Assembly (NCBI GenBank): GCA_028291565.1
Contig: JAQGHT010000557.1
Location: forward strand, 1 to 34,517
Origin: Planctomycetaceae bacterium
Lineage (GTDB): Bacteria; Planctomycetota; Planctomycetia; Planctomycetales; Planctomycetaceae
Reading direction: 5' to 3'
DNA length: 34,517 bases
Shown one piece after another: positions 9,142-18,477 of the stretch. The notes under the pieces are model-generated. The model worked only from the letters and a program-made list of their open reading frames with translations, was not told the DNA's origin and did no database searches. The position numbers and the translations under genes were made by a program. Each line of letters begins with the position of its first letter. Positions within the stretch are counted from its first letter, which is position 1.

Positions 9142-10322
9142 TGCAAAGACTCCAGAATCTCCAGCAATTCGACATCCGAAATCTTTCGTGGATTCCCGTC
9201 AAGACTGTTGCCATGCGAACTCTGCACGATGGCCGGCAGTTGGCTGGATTGCACACCCACCGCAGACAACCGGCGCGGGATCTTTAACTCGTCCAGCAAG
9301 TTGGTAATGGTGTCCAACCCCGCTTCAATGGCAGCTCGCGGACTGGCCCAGTTGCGGCCGGTCATGACCGTCATCACGCGTGCCAGTTCCACTTGACTTG
9401 CCTCCGCGTTCACGCGAATCGCGGTCGGCAAGAGCATCGCACAAGCCAGTCCGTGAGGAACTCGACAGTGGACTCCGAGCGCCGCGGCGATACCGTGTGC
9501 GACGCCCAATCCTGAATTTGCTAAAGCCATGCCGGACAACAAAGCCGATTGAGCCAATAGTTCTCGAGCCGGTCGATCATCCGGCTGATGGAAAGCCCGA
9601 CGGAGGGCCGCGACCACGCCTTCCAGGCCCCGTTGGCACAAGGCCTGCGGGATGGGCTTCGCGCGGCAGGAGATATTGCTTTCGATCAACTGCGTGAGTG
9701 CATCCATACCGGTCGCGGCGGTGACCGCGGCAGGAACGCTGACTGAAAGCTCGGGATCGATCAACACGAGCTTCGGGACCATCATGTCCGACCGCAGACT
9801 CTTTTTGAACGGCGGCGAATAAGAAGAAATGACAGCATTTTTCGTCGCTTCCGAACCCGTGCCACTCGTGGTCGGCAGGACGACGAGTGGCAATGGCTGC
9901 TGCTCAATCTTCAGGCCTTTGCCGACTCCTTCCAGGAAATCCAGCACGGAACTCCCGTGCGTATTCGTCAACAGCGCCGACACCGCTTTCGCCAGATCGA
10001 TCGCTGAGCCTCCGCCGACCGCAATGACGAAATCTCCGTCGGTGATCGAACTGGCTCGCAATTGATTTACGAGCTGGTCGACGTCACTCACTTCGGGTTC
10101 ATGCGTGATGGCCGCACACCGGATCGAATCAATGCCAACCGACTTGAGGTCGTCCAGAAGTGATTCAATCACGCCATTTTGATCGAGAGTCCGTGAGCCT
10201 GAAATCAGGAACGCCCTGCGACCCAGGCCGCGAACCAGATTTCCCAATTCGCTACGGCGTCCCCAACCGAATACGATGCGCGGCGGGGCGAAGAACTCAT
10301 AGGCAGGGAGTGATGACAGCAT
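9138..10322 (-). CDS. Iron-containing alcohol dehydrogenase family protein
   Basis: GGGSAIDLAKAVSALLT, LPTTSGTGSEATKNAVIS, DALTQLIESNIS, GVAHGIAAALGVHCRVPHGLACAMLLP are typical of the Fe-ADH fold. Confidence 0.9.
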   Translation of the reverse strand: MLSSLPAYEFFAPPRIVFGWGRRSELGNLVRGLGRRAFLISGSRTLDQNGVIESLLDDLKSVGIDSIRCAAITHEPEVSDVDQLVNQLRASSITDGDFVIAVGGGSAIDLAKAVSALLTNTHGSSVLDFLEGVGKGLKIEQQPLPLVVLPTTSGTGSEATKNAVISSYSPPFKKSLRSDMMVPKLVLIDPELSVSVPAAVTAATGMDALTQLIESNISCRAKPIPQALCQRGLEGVVAALRRAFHQPDDRPARELLAQSALLSGMALANSGLGVAHGIAAALGVHCRVPHGLACAMLLPTAIRVNAEASQVELARVMTVMTGRNWASPRAAIEAGLDTITNLLDELKIPRRLSAVGVQSSQLPAIVQSSHGNSLDGNPRKISDVELLEILESLQ

Positions 10323-10369
10323 TGCAGGAGGATAATTGGTGTTTGACCGATTATCAATCCTTGTGGCAT

Positions 10370-10568
10370 GACACTCTGTGTCGTGATCAGTGAGTCAGGA
10401 GCGAAGCGACTGGCGAGGTATCATCCGCGTGATTTCACCCGATCATCAGTTCACACCAACCATTAGCTTTTTTCAGCTTTTTCGCAGAGTCAATTCCAAC
10501 GCGTTCTGTTCGAAGGATGCCGCGCCAGTCGCTGCGCTTCTAGCTCGCCTCTTGCGACACGGAGTGTC
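10370..10568. repeat. 199-bp element bounded by ~46-bp imperfect terminal inverted repeats
   Basis: Left arm 10370-10415 gacactctgtgtcgtgatcagtgagtcaggagcgaagcgactggcg. Reverse complement of right arm 10523-10568 is gacactccgtgtcgcaagaggcgagctagaagcgcagcgactggcg. 35/46 identical by hand alignment. Confidence 0.8.
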
Positions 10569-10739
10569 GCACCACATTGGGGCCTATTCCGCACAAGCCA
10601 GAGGCTTATGCTACGACAAAGCTGGACGAACTCTGAAGCGAAGGGCTATTATCCGGCGTCGGTCTCGGCAAAGTCTGCTCAAATACAAAGCGGATGCGTC
10701 GAGTTTCTCTTTCGAACGACTTTTGGGAGTCTGTTTCCG

Positions 10740-11768
10740 TTGTCATTCACCTCGAGTTCTGATTCCTCCGACTTCGTTTCAGCCTTAAAGATTGGTTGCG
10801 AAGCATGCCGGACTCGGGGTTCCAGGATTCTCGTCGCCGTTTCGGGAGGGGCGGATAGCGTCGCGTTACTACGCGGCCTGACGGCCCTGCGAGAATCCCT
10901 TGAACTCGAAATTCATGTCGGACACCTGAATCACTTGCTGCGAGGCGACGCGTCGGACGCGGATGCGGATTGGGTGCTGACCCTGAGTCGAAATCTCGGT
11001 CTACCATGTCATCTGGGAACTCGCTCAGTGCTGAGCATGGCTGAACTGGGTAAGCAGGGCCTCGAAGGAGCGGCCCGGATGGCCCGCCGTCAGTTTCTGG
11101 CGCAAGTCGCCCGTGAAAACGAATGCACGCAAATCGCAGTGGCCCATACATCGGATGATCAGGTTGAAACGATTCTGCACCACATCATTCGCGGCACTGG
11201 GTTTGCGGGATTGGCCGGGATGCAACCCCTCGATTTCGGCAGTCCGGTTCCTTTTGTGCGTCCGATGCTGGCGATCAATCGCCAGCAGGTTGAGAGTTTT
11301 CTCGCGATTCTCGGACAAGACTTTCGCACAGATATGACGAATCAAGATACTGATCTAACCCGGAATCGAATTCGGCACGAATTGCTGCCCACTCTGGAGC
11401 GCGAATACAATCCTCAAGTCCGGCAAGCACTTTTACGACTGGGTCAGCAAGCCCGGGACGTTCATTCGGACGAACGTGACCTTTCTGAACAATTATTGAG
11501 CGAGTCGCTATTAGAGAGTTCTCCGCAACTCTGCCGACTGCTCTGCGAACCGTTTCAGAATCAGCCTCCGCATCGCATTCGCGAGTGCTTCGTCGGGCTC
11601 TGGAAAAAACAGAACTGGCCCCGCCAGCAAATGGGGTTTCGAGATTGGAATCGTCTCGTCGAATTGCTGCAGCAACCGGAGGGAGCGATGGATCTCCCGG
11701 GCCGAATTCACGTTCGGCGCAGAGGCGGACTACTGGTGATCAGTGTGTCACGACTCTCCGAGTCGTGA
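10740..11768 (+). CDS. tilS: tRNA(Ile)-lysidine synthase
   Basis: P-loop motif RILVAVSGGADSVALLRGL, HLNHLLRGDASDADADWV, GLEGAARMARRQFL, VAHTSDDQVETILHHIIRGTGFAGLAGM. The ORF is open from ATG 10608; TTG 10740 with GGGAG about 10 nt upstream fits the expected N-terminus length better. Confidence 0.85.
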   Translation: MSFTSSSDSSDFVSALKIGCEACRTRGSRILVAVSGGADSVALLRGLTALRESLELEIHVGHLNHLLRGDASDADADWVLTLSRNLGLPCHLGTRSVLSMAELGKQGLEGAARMARRQFLAQVARENECTQIAVAHTSDDQVETILHHIIRGTGFAGLAGMQPLDFGSPVPFVRPMLAINRQQVESFLAILGQDFRTDMTNQDTDLTRNRIRHELLPTLEREYNPQVRQALLRLGQQARDVHSDERDLSEQLLSESLLESSPQLCRLLCEPFQNQPPHRIRECFVGLWKKQNWPRQQMGFRDWNRLVELLQQPEGAMDLPGRIHVRRRGGLLVISVSRLSES

Positions 11769-11831
11769 AATGATTTCAACGTGAGGCGCTAATCCAACGT
11801 TGTCGTCCGCACATTTCACGACACGGAGTGT
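11748..11831. repeat. REP-like palindrome pair at the tilS 3' end and tilS/dnaE convergent junction
   Basis: Perfect hairpin tcacgact-ctccg-agtcgtga (11748-11768). 11753-11771 (actctccgagtcgtgaaat) matches the reverse complement of 11813-11831 (acactccgtgtcgtgaaat) at 17/19. Confidence 0.7.
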
Positions 11832-11840
11832 TTGGCCAGA

Positions 11841-14800
11841 CTACTCTGAATACGAATTCTGCTTTGTTTTCTTTCGAGCGTCGCCAATAAATCGGATGTT
11901 CTGTTTGCCTAACAGCTCTGACAGTTGTCGCTCCATTTGAGCATCTGCCGTGACACGCAGGTCTGACGAGACCGGGAATTTGAATTTCTTTTCCGGGTTC
12001 GCATCATCGAATGACTCGATCAGCACGACGACATCACATTTGCCTGGAAAGTTGCAGAGAATGCCGCGGGCCTGCACGAAATCGGCTTCCGTGTGCATGC
12101 CTTTTTGAAAACGTAAGATGACTTTTTCCGTGAATTTCTTATCCGCCGCTTCCAGAGTGATAATTTCAGAGACGACCAGGTTTGGCTCACGGTTCTTCTT
12201 ATCGATTCGGCCCCGGACAAACACGATTTCTTCCGATTTGACCAGTTCGCCCTGCCGAGAAAAATCTTCTGGCCACATGATGCACCGCATGATGCCCGTC
12301 ACGTCTTCCAGGTCGAAATTCACGTATTTGGAGTGGCCGTTCTTGCTCGGCTTCTTGGTTTGGGCCTTCTTGATCGAGCCAATCATGCCCCCGACCATCA
12401 CTTCGGTGCGGTCTTCCAAACCGGCCAGGTCTTTGTTGACGTGCGACGCATACGCCGACAGTTTTGTCGAATGCTCGGTGAGCGGATGCGATGTCAAATA
12501 AAAGCCGATCACTTCTTTTTCGAAGGCCAGGATCTGACTGTGTGTCAATTCCGGCACTTCAGGCAGTGCGAGTGGTGCTGCGACCTGTCCTGCCTTCGTC
12601 GGCTTCTCGTCTTCATCACCAAACAAACTCTTCTGGCCGCTCAGCCGATCACGTTGTTTGGACGCCGAGCCTTGAATGGCGCGCTCAACAACCGCCAGAT
12701 GCTGTGATCGTGACGCTTTGAAGGAATCCAAGGCGCCGGCCTTAATCAGGATTTCGAGTGCACCCTTCGAGAGCACCTTGGAATCCAGACGTTCGGCCAG
12801 GTCGAAGATATTCTTGAACGGACCGCGCGCCTGCCGTTCGATGGCCAGAGCTTTGACGACTGGAGTTCCCAGTCCCTTGATCGCTGAGAGACCGAAGGAG
12901 AGTTCTTTGTCACCAACAACACTAAATTCCGTATCGGACCGATTCACGTCTGGTGGATAGAGTTTCAAATTCATCCGTCGGGCGTCGTCCACGTGTTCGT
13001 TGATCCGCTCGGTGTCTTCCATTTCGCAAGACAACAGTGCGGCCATGAATTCGGCGGGAAAATGGGCTTTCAGAAACGCCGTTTGGTAGGCGATGGCACC
13101 GTAGGCCGTGGAGTGCGACTTATTGAAGCCATACCCGGCAAATTTCTCGATCATGTCCCAGAATTCACCGGCCTGCTTCTGGTCGAGACCTTCCTGCTGA
13201 GACCCCTTCAAGAATTGCTCCTTGAATTTCATCATCAAGTCGAGCTTTTTCTTACTGATCGCCTTAATACAGGCATAGGACGAGGAGAGCTCGATCCCGC
13301 CCAGGCGATTCAGGATCCGCATCACCTGTTCCTGGTACACCATCACACCATACGTCTCATTGAGAATGTCATCAATGATGGGGTGGACTTTGGGATGGGG
13401 TTCTTTTTTGTTTTTGACGTTGACATACGTCATCACCATGCCGCCTTCGAGCGGGCCGGGGCGATACAATGCCGAGGTGGCGATGATGTCCAGGAAGCTG
13501 TCCGGCCGCATCTTTTGCAGCAGATCACGCATTCCACCACTTTCCAACTGGAAGATCCCTTTTGTCTCGCCGCGTTGCAGCAAGGCAAAGGTCGCCTTAT
13601 CGTCCATCGGAAATTTTTGCGGATCGATGTCTCTTCCGGTCCGCTTTTTGACGTTGATCACGGCCTTGTCGAGAATCGTCAGATTCCGCAAGCCGAGAAA
13701 GTCCATCTTCAGCAGGCCGGCCTTTTCGACCTCGGTCCACTGCGTGATGATTTCTTCCTTGCCGGTGATCCTCTGGAGCGGCACGTATTCGACAAGCGGC
13801 CGGTCACCGATCACCACGCCCGCGGCATGGGTGCCGCAGCTGCGGGCCAAGCCCTCCAGCTTCATGCCGATGTCCAGGACTTCCTTGATCTGAGCGTCAT
13901 TGTTGTAGGCTTCCAGCAAGTCTGGACTTTCCTGAATGGCATCCTTCAATTTAATGTTCAGAGTTTCAGGAACGGACTTGGCCACCTCGTCGACTCGATC
14001 GAGTGGAATTTGTAACGCGCGGGCCACGTCGCGAATTACGGCCCGAGCCTTCAACGTGCCGAACGTCCCGATCTGAGCGACGTTTTCGCTGCCGTATTTC
14101 TGCTTCACATAATTGATGACCAGTTCGCGGCGATCACGACAGAAGTCGATATCGATATCCGGCGCCTCAACACGGTTCGGATCCAGGAAGCGTTCAAACA
14201 GCAAGTCGTATTTAAGCGGGCAGACGTTACTCAGTCCCAGTGTATAGGCCACCAGAGCACCGCAAGCCGAACCACGTGCCAGGCAGGGGATTCCGTTTTC
14301 GGTTGCGAATCGAGCGAAATCCCAGACGATTAAGAAATAGCTGGCGAATCCCATCTTCCCGATGACGCCCAGTTCAAATTTCAAACGGTCGAGATATTTC
14401 TGGTCATTCGCGTTTTCACCATAGCGCCAAATCAGACCCTTTTCACACAACTCCCGCAGATAATCGATATCCTTCTTCTCGTCCGGGGGGGTGAAAACAG
14501 GGAAGTGCCGCGTTTTCAGATCGAGTTGGATATCGACTTTGTTTGCAATTTCCTGGCTTCGTGCGACGGCGTCATCCAGACCGGGAAATGCTTGATACAT
14601 TTGCTCGGGCGAGCGCAGGAAGAATTGGTCACTGTCGAGTCGCATGCGTTTGGTGTCGGCTCGGCTGGTATGTGTATTAACGCAGAGCAGTACGTCGTGC
14701 GCGGCAGCATCTTCCTGGGTCAGGTAATGCGTATCGCTGGTGGCCACGAGCGGCACGCCGAGCTCTTTGGACAGATCAATCGTCCCTTCGGCACACAGTC

Positions 14801-15368
14801 GCTGGATTTCCAGACCGCAGTTCTGGATTTCCAGGTAATAATCGTCGCCAAAGGTCTTGCGGTACCAGCCCACGACGTTACGGGCTTCGTCCATCCGATT
14901 TTCGAGGATCATTGACGAAAGTTCGGCCGAACAGCAACCCGAAAGACAAATCAACCCTTCGTGATGCTTGGCCAGAATTTCCTTGTCAATTCGCGGCTTA
15001 TAGTAAAAGCCTTCCAGGAAGGCGTAAGAAGCCAGCTTGATCAGATTCTGGAAACCGACGCGATTCTTGGCCAGTAACGTCAGGTGGAAACTGGCTTCCT
15101 TGGTCCGTGAGGCGCCCCCTTTTTCGAACCGGCTGCCAGGCGCGATATAGGCTTCATAACCCAGGATGGGGTTGATCCCGCCGTCCTTGCATTTGGAGTA
15201 AAACTCCAGGGCGCCATACAGATTACCATGGTCGGTAATCGCCAGCGAATTCATTCCCAGTTCCTTGGTCTTCTTGACCAGGTCGGGGATGCGGTTCGCT
15301 CCATCCAGCAGGCTGTACTGAGTATGGCAATGCAGGTGAGCGAAAGGGCGAGCGACAGCTTCAGCCAT
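11841..15368 (-). CDS. dnaE: DNA polymerase III subunit alpha
   Basis: 1175-aa ORF: PHP domain FAHLHCHTQYSLLDGANRI, SCGTHAAGVVIGDRPL, PDIDIDFCRDRRELVINYV, GYGFNKSHSTAYGAIAYQTAFLKAHFPAEFMAALLS. Confidence 0.98.
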   Translation of the reverse strand: MAEAVARPFAHLHCHTQYSLLDGANRIPDLVKKTKELGMNSLAITDHGNLYGALEFYSKCKDGGINPILGYEAYIAPGSRFEKGGASRTKEASFHLTLLAKNRVGFQNLIKLASYAFLEGFYYKPRIDKEILAKHHEGLICLSGCCSAELSSMILENRMDEARNVVGWYRKTFGDDYYLEIQNCGLEIQRLCAEGTIDLSKELGVPLVATSDTHYLTQEDAAAHDVLLCVNTHTSRADTKRMRLDSDQFFLRSPEQMYQAFPGLDDAVARSQEIANKVDIQLDLKTRHFPVFTPPDEKKDIDYLRELCEKGLIWRYGENANDQKYLDRLKFELGVIGKMGFASYFLIVWDFARFATENGIPCLARGSACGALVAYTLGLSNVCPLKYDLLFERFLDPNRVEAPDIDIDFCRDRRELVINYVKQKYGSENVAQIGTFGTLKARAVIRDVARALQIPLDRVDEVAKSVPETLNIKLKDAIQESPDLLEAYNNDAQIKEVLDIGMKLEGLARSCGTHAAGVVIGDRPLVEYVPLQRITGKEEIITQWTEVEKAGLLKMDFLGLRNLTILDKAVINVKKRTGRDIDPQKFPMDDKATFALLQRGETKGIFQLESGGMRDLLQKMRPDSFLDIIATSALYRPGPLEGGMVMTYVNVKNKKEPHPKVHPIIDDILNETYGVMVYQEQVMRILNRLGGIELSSSYACIKAISKKKLDLMMKFKEQFLKGSQQEGLDQKQAGEFWDMIEKFAGYGFNKSHSTAYGAIAYQTAFLKAHFPAEFMAALLSCEMEDTERINEHVDDARRMNLKLYPPDVNRSDTEFSVVGDKELSFGLSAIKGLGTPVVKALAIERQARGPFKNIFDLAERLDSKVLSKGALEILIKAGALDSFKASRSQHLAVVERAIQGSASKQRDRLSGQKSLFGDEDEKPTKAGQVAAPLALPEVPELTHSQILAFEKEVIGFYLTSHPLTEHSTKLSAYASHVNKDLAGLEDRTEVMVGGMIGSIKKAQTKKPSKNGHSKYVNFDLEDVTGIMRCIMWPEDFSRQGELVKSEEIVFVRGRIDKKNREPNLVVSEIITLEAADKKFTEKVILRFQKGMHTEADFVQARGILCNFPGKCDVVVLIESFDDANPEKKFKFPVSSDLRVTADAQMERQLSELLGKQNIRFIGDARKKTKQNSYSE

Positions 15369-15720
15369 GAGTCCATTCCCAATAGAAAACGACAGACGCC
15401 GCTGACAAATTTGTCAAACACGGGTCGCGCGGGACGAGAAGGCCTCGCCACTTTCTGATGCACGGGATCCCGGCTGTCGTGGCGGGTATTCTACACGATC
15501 CCGGGTGATCACCCAAGCGTGACGCGCATTAAGGCGAGCCGGGAATCAGCGCAATCGTTTTGATTGGCGAAGTCAATCGTCGTTTCTACGAAAGGCACGC
15601 ATGAATTCAAAGCACGGCCGACTGAAATCGTCATCCCAAGTTTGGAGTAACGTCTTCAGCCGGCGCGGTGGACTTCCGCCGCAAATCGGCAATGCAAAGC
15701 AACCGACTTCGTGCGGTCAG

Positions 15721-16067
15721 CCTTCAGGTTTTGAAGTTGCGCTGTTTGAGCGATTTAAAACGAGAATTGAAGACCATTCCGTATTTGCAGACCAACGGGC
15801 GGCGATTCGACAGCCCAAGCCAACGGCCTGGGATTGGCCCTTGATGAATCTCACAAGCCCCAAACGGGGCGCACCCGACGCCAACCTCCAACTGGGTTTG
15901 AGACAGCTCAGGTTGCGGCCCGTTGGGGCTTGTGAGATTCATTGATCGCACTTGTCCCAAGCCGATGGCCTGGGCTGTCGAATCGCTACCCTTTGGGCCG
16001 CAAAAGCCGACAAGTCGGAACATCTGCACAATAGCCAATCAAAGAGTGCAACTTCAAAGCCTTCAGG
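15721..16067. repeat. 347-bp long imperfect inverted repeat
   Basis: Outer arms ccttcaggttttgaagttgc (15721-15740) vs cctgaaggctttgaagttgc (RC of 16048-16067), 17/20. Middle gcgattcgacagcccaagcc vs gcgattcgacagcccaggcc. Inner tgaatctcacaagcccc present in both arms. Arms share one centre near 15894. Confidence 0.85.
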
Positions 16068-16082
16068 CGGGATTCCCACTTT

Positions 16083-16406
16083 TCAATTGCTCACATTGGC
16101 GTCGAACACGCGGACGAGCTTCCAATTGGGTTTGTTTTCTTCAATGAACTGCTTGTGGCGGGTATGGACCTGATAATCGTCGTGGGCCTTACGGCTTTCG
16201 AAAACCATCTGCAGAGCGACATCGAAGCCACGATCATTCACTTCGCGATCCAGGTCCGGAACCAGAGTTCCCGCTGCGAATAAAACCGTGCCTGGATGAG
16301 CGGTCAGGTATTTGTTGCAGGCGGCAACCAACTTTTGCTTGGCGGCCTCGGAATTGTCATGCAGAGTGAAATAAACCATGTGCCCAATCATTTGCGTTCC
16401 AGCCAT
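16083..16406 (-). CDS. Dabb (stress-responsive alpha/beta barrel) family protein
   Basis: MIGHMVYFTLHDNSEAAKQKLVAACNKYLTAHPGTVLFAAGTLVPDLDREVNDRGFDVALQMVFESRKAHDDYQVHTRHKQFIEEN matches the Dabb pattern. Confidence 0.85.
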   Translation of the reverse strand: MAGTQMIGHMVYFTLHDNSEAAKQKLVAACNKYLTAHPGTVLFAAGTLVPDLDREVNDRGFDVALQMVFESRKAHDDYQVHTRHKQFIEENKPNWKLVRVFDANVSN

Positions 16407-16684
16407 TCAATCAATCCTCGTTCAGGAAAAAAGTTCTCGCGCACCAAATCTGCCAGAAAGCGCGTGTACGTTGAAGAGTTTAATGAAAACCGCTTCGAAT
16501 GCGAGTCTCGGAAAGACTGCCTCGAATTCCAGCGTCGTGAGGGATCTTGCGCGGCTGATTTCCGCGGAGCCACGTCTACGAAATCTTGGGTCTCAGCCCA
16601 GAAACCGAGCGAACCGCCCCAAACACTGGCGCAACTTCAAGATGTGGAGGCGCGACTCCATTGATCGTTATCCGACGGCGCGAA

Positions 16685-18139
16685 TTACGGTGCCAGCCGG
16701 ACAGGAGTCAATTGCTGCACGCGCAGTCGATCCGCCCGCAACTGTTGATCGAAGCCACGAGCCCCATTGATTCCCATTTGCTGGCCCACATAACGTTCCA
16801 GATTCAGTCCCGTACCACCGTCGAGATAACACAGCAGTTGTCCATTGGGCTTGATCAGAACATAGGGTGGAACGCCAGGTACAGGGTTTCTCACCCGGGC
16901 GACAATCCCCGCCCCCTGAAAGCGAGAGCTTCCAGGACTTGGTTGCGGCGTGAATCCGACAGCGCTTCCAGCGGATCCGGGTCCGTTGGCCGGATCGGGA
17001 GCTACCGCCGGCGGAGTTCCGAACACACCGCTACGTGGATCCACCTGTACGCCATTTTGATTGTTGGGACGATTCGGCAACATTCGTGTGTAGGATGGTG
17101 GACGTTGTTCGCGCATCGCCATTTCCACCGCGTTGCGCTGGATTAGCTGATCTCGCCGCAATTCTCGCAATCGCAATTCCACCAGCGGCAACATGGAAGT
17201 TCCAGTCGCTGCCTGCTGCAGTGCGAGCAATTCTGGTTCGATGGCCGACATGTCCCACTGGCTTTCGGGTAACTCCCGAATCGTCCGCATTTTTTGACCA
17301 ATTGTCTGGAGTTCGCGTCGAATCGTCGCCTGATCAACTGCGGGCCCCAGTGTTCCCAGGCCGACTCCGCTGCCCAGATCGGAATACGATTCGTCCTCAG
17401 CAGGTTTCGATCTCGGAGCATGAGCGACTAACGGCGCAGGCCCTTTTTCGGGGACCACGGGGGACGCGGTCGTATGGCTGTCACCCTTTTTGGGCGTCGA
17501 TTTCGCCACGGCCAAGTTGGGTTCTTCAGATGATTTGACATGCGAGTGAGCAGGTGCCGTCTGTTTTGAAGCAATGACTTTCGGTGAACCATCGGGATTC
17601 AATTCCACCAGCGAACTGCCTTTGACCCAGCGATATTCGTTGCGCGGCGGCTTGATGCGATACCAGACTTCCTTCACCTGCCGTCCACTTTTTTCCGTTT
17701 CGAGTGATTCTTCGCTCAGGATTTCGATCGTATCACCGCCGTTGAGTCGAACCTGTTCGACATCACGTTGAGTGCTATTAAAGGCTCCGACACGTACCAC
17801 GACCGGATCCTTCCCGATGACCGTTCCCTGCTGGCCGTTGCGTTCTGCATATTTCGCTGGAAACCAGCTGAAGCTCCCTTCAGGGGGTTCGATCATGAAC
17901 CAACCGCCAGGATCCTTCCGTAAGACTTTGACTCGTTGACCATTCGTCAATTTCAACGTGGGATAGAAGCGTTCTTTGCCAGGACCGCTGCGGGCATAGA
18001 CCTCCTCTCCGGGAGCCCCTTGCACCAGAGCTTCAAAAGGCTGAATTGGTGCCGCGCCGGCGTGCGCGCACCACAATCCTGCGGCAACAGCACACACGAC
18101 AAACAACTGGAATTGGCGAGGCAAATGCATGGCGGCCAC
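16685..18139 (-). CDS. Secreted SH3-like domain protein
   Basis: Signal peptide MHLPRQFQLFVVCAVAAGLWCAHAGAA. Two SH3b-like segments: EVYARSGPGKERFYPTLKLTNGQRVKVLRKDPGGWFMIEPP and VVVRVGAFNSTQRDVEQVRLNGGDTIEILSEE...WYRIKPPRNEYRWVKGSSL. Pro-rich C-terminal region. Confidence 0.75.
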   Translation of the reverse strand: MAAMHLPRQFQLFVVCAVAAGLWCAHAGAAPIQPFEALVQGAPGEEVYARSGPGKERFYPTLKLTNGQRVKVLRKDPGGWFMIEPPEGSFSWFPAKYAERNGQQGTVIGKDPVVVRVGAFNSTQRDVEQVRLNGGDTIEILSEESLETEKSGRQVKEVWYRIKPPRNEYRWVKGSSLVELNPDGSPKVIASKQTAPAHSHVKSSEEPNLAVAKSTPKKGDSHTTASPVVPEKGPAPLVAHAPRSKPAEDESYSDLGSGVGLGTLGPAVDQATIRRELQTIGQKMRTIRELPESQWDMSAIEPELLALQQAATGTSMLPLVELRLRELRRDQLIQRNAVEMAMREQRPPSYTRMLPNRPNNQNGVQVDPRSGVFGTPPAVAPDPANGPGSAGSAVGFTPQPSPGSSRFQGAGIVARVRNPVPGVPPYVLIKPNGQLLCYLDGGTGLNLERYVGQQMGINGARGFDQQLRADRLRVQQLTPVRLAP

Positions 18140-18477
18140 CTCCCTGATGGGCTGGCGGATGGAACTGAAATCTCCCTGACAGACCTGTTCGTTTTCAGCT
18201 CAATGATTCAGAAAACTCTAAAAAATCGAGTCAAACCAGCATCTTGTCAGAGTTTATGAAATCGGAAATATAGGAACGACGCGACCATTCCGCGCACCGC
18301 GCGGTCTGGTCGCTCAGCAATTGGGGGAAATTCTGTTCCGCAATCCAGGAAACACACGATTAGGAACGGCAGGCAGGATTTTTGACTTCAAGGAATGCGG
18401 ATTGGTAATGCATTCCGGCAAACTCGACAAGATCAATCTGAGTCTTGTACCGAACCAAGTTTCCCGGCTGATGCAGT

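Noticed and set aside
12993-14015. 340-aa plus-strand ORF antisense to dnaE
   Set aside because: Lies entirely within the strongly supported dnaE coding region on the other strand; composition looks like an antisense shadow ORF.
15724-16038. ORFs across the long inverted repeat (15601-15945, 15724-16038, 15923-16147)
   Set aside because: They read through both arms of the palindrome and share mirrored peptides (HEIHQGPIPG/MNLTSPN-type segments), so they are artefacts of repeat symmetry.
16388-16573. 61-aa minus-strand ORF overlapping the Dabb start
   Set aside because: No motif and partly overlaps the better supported Dabb gene.
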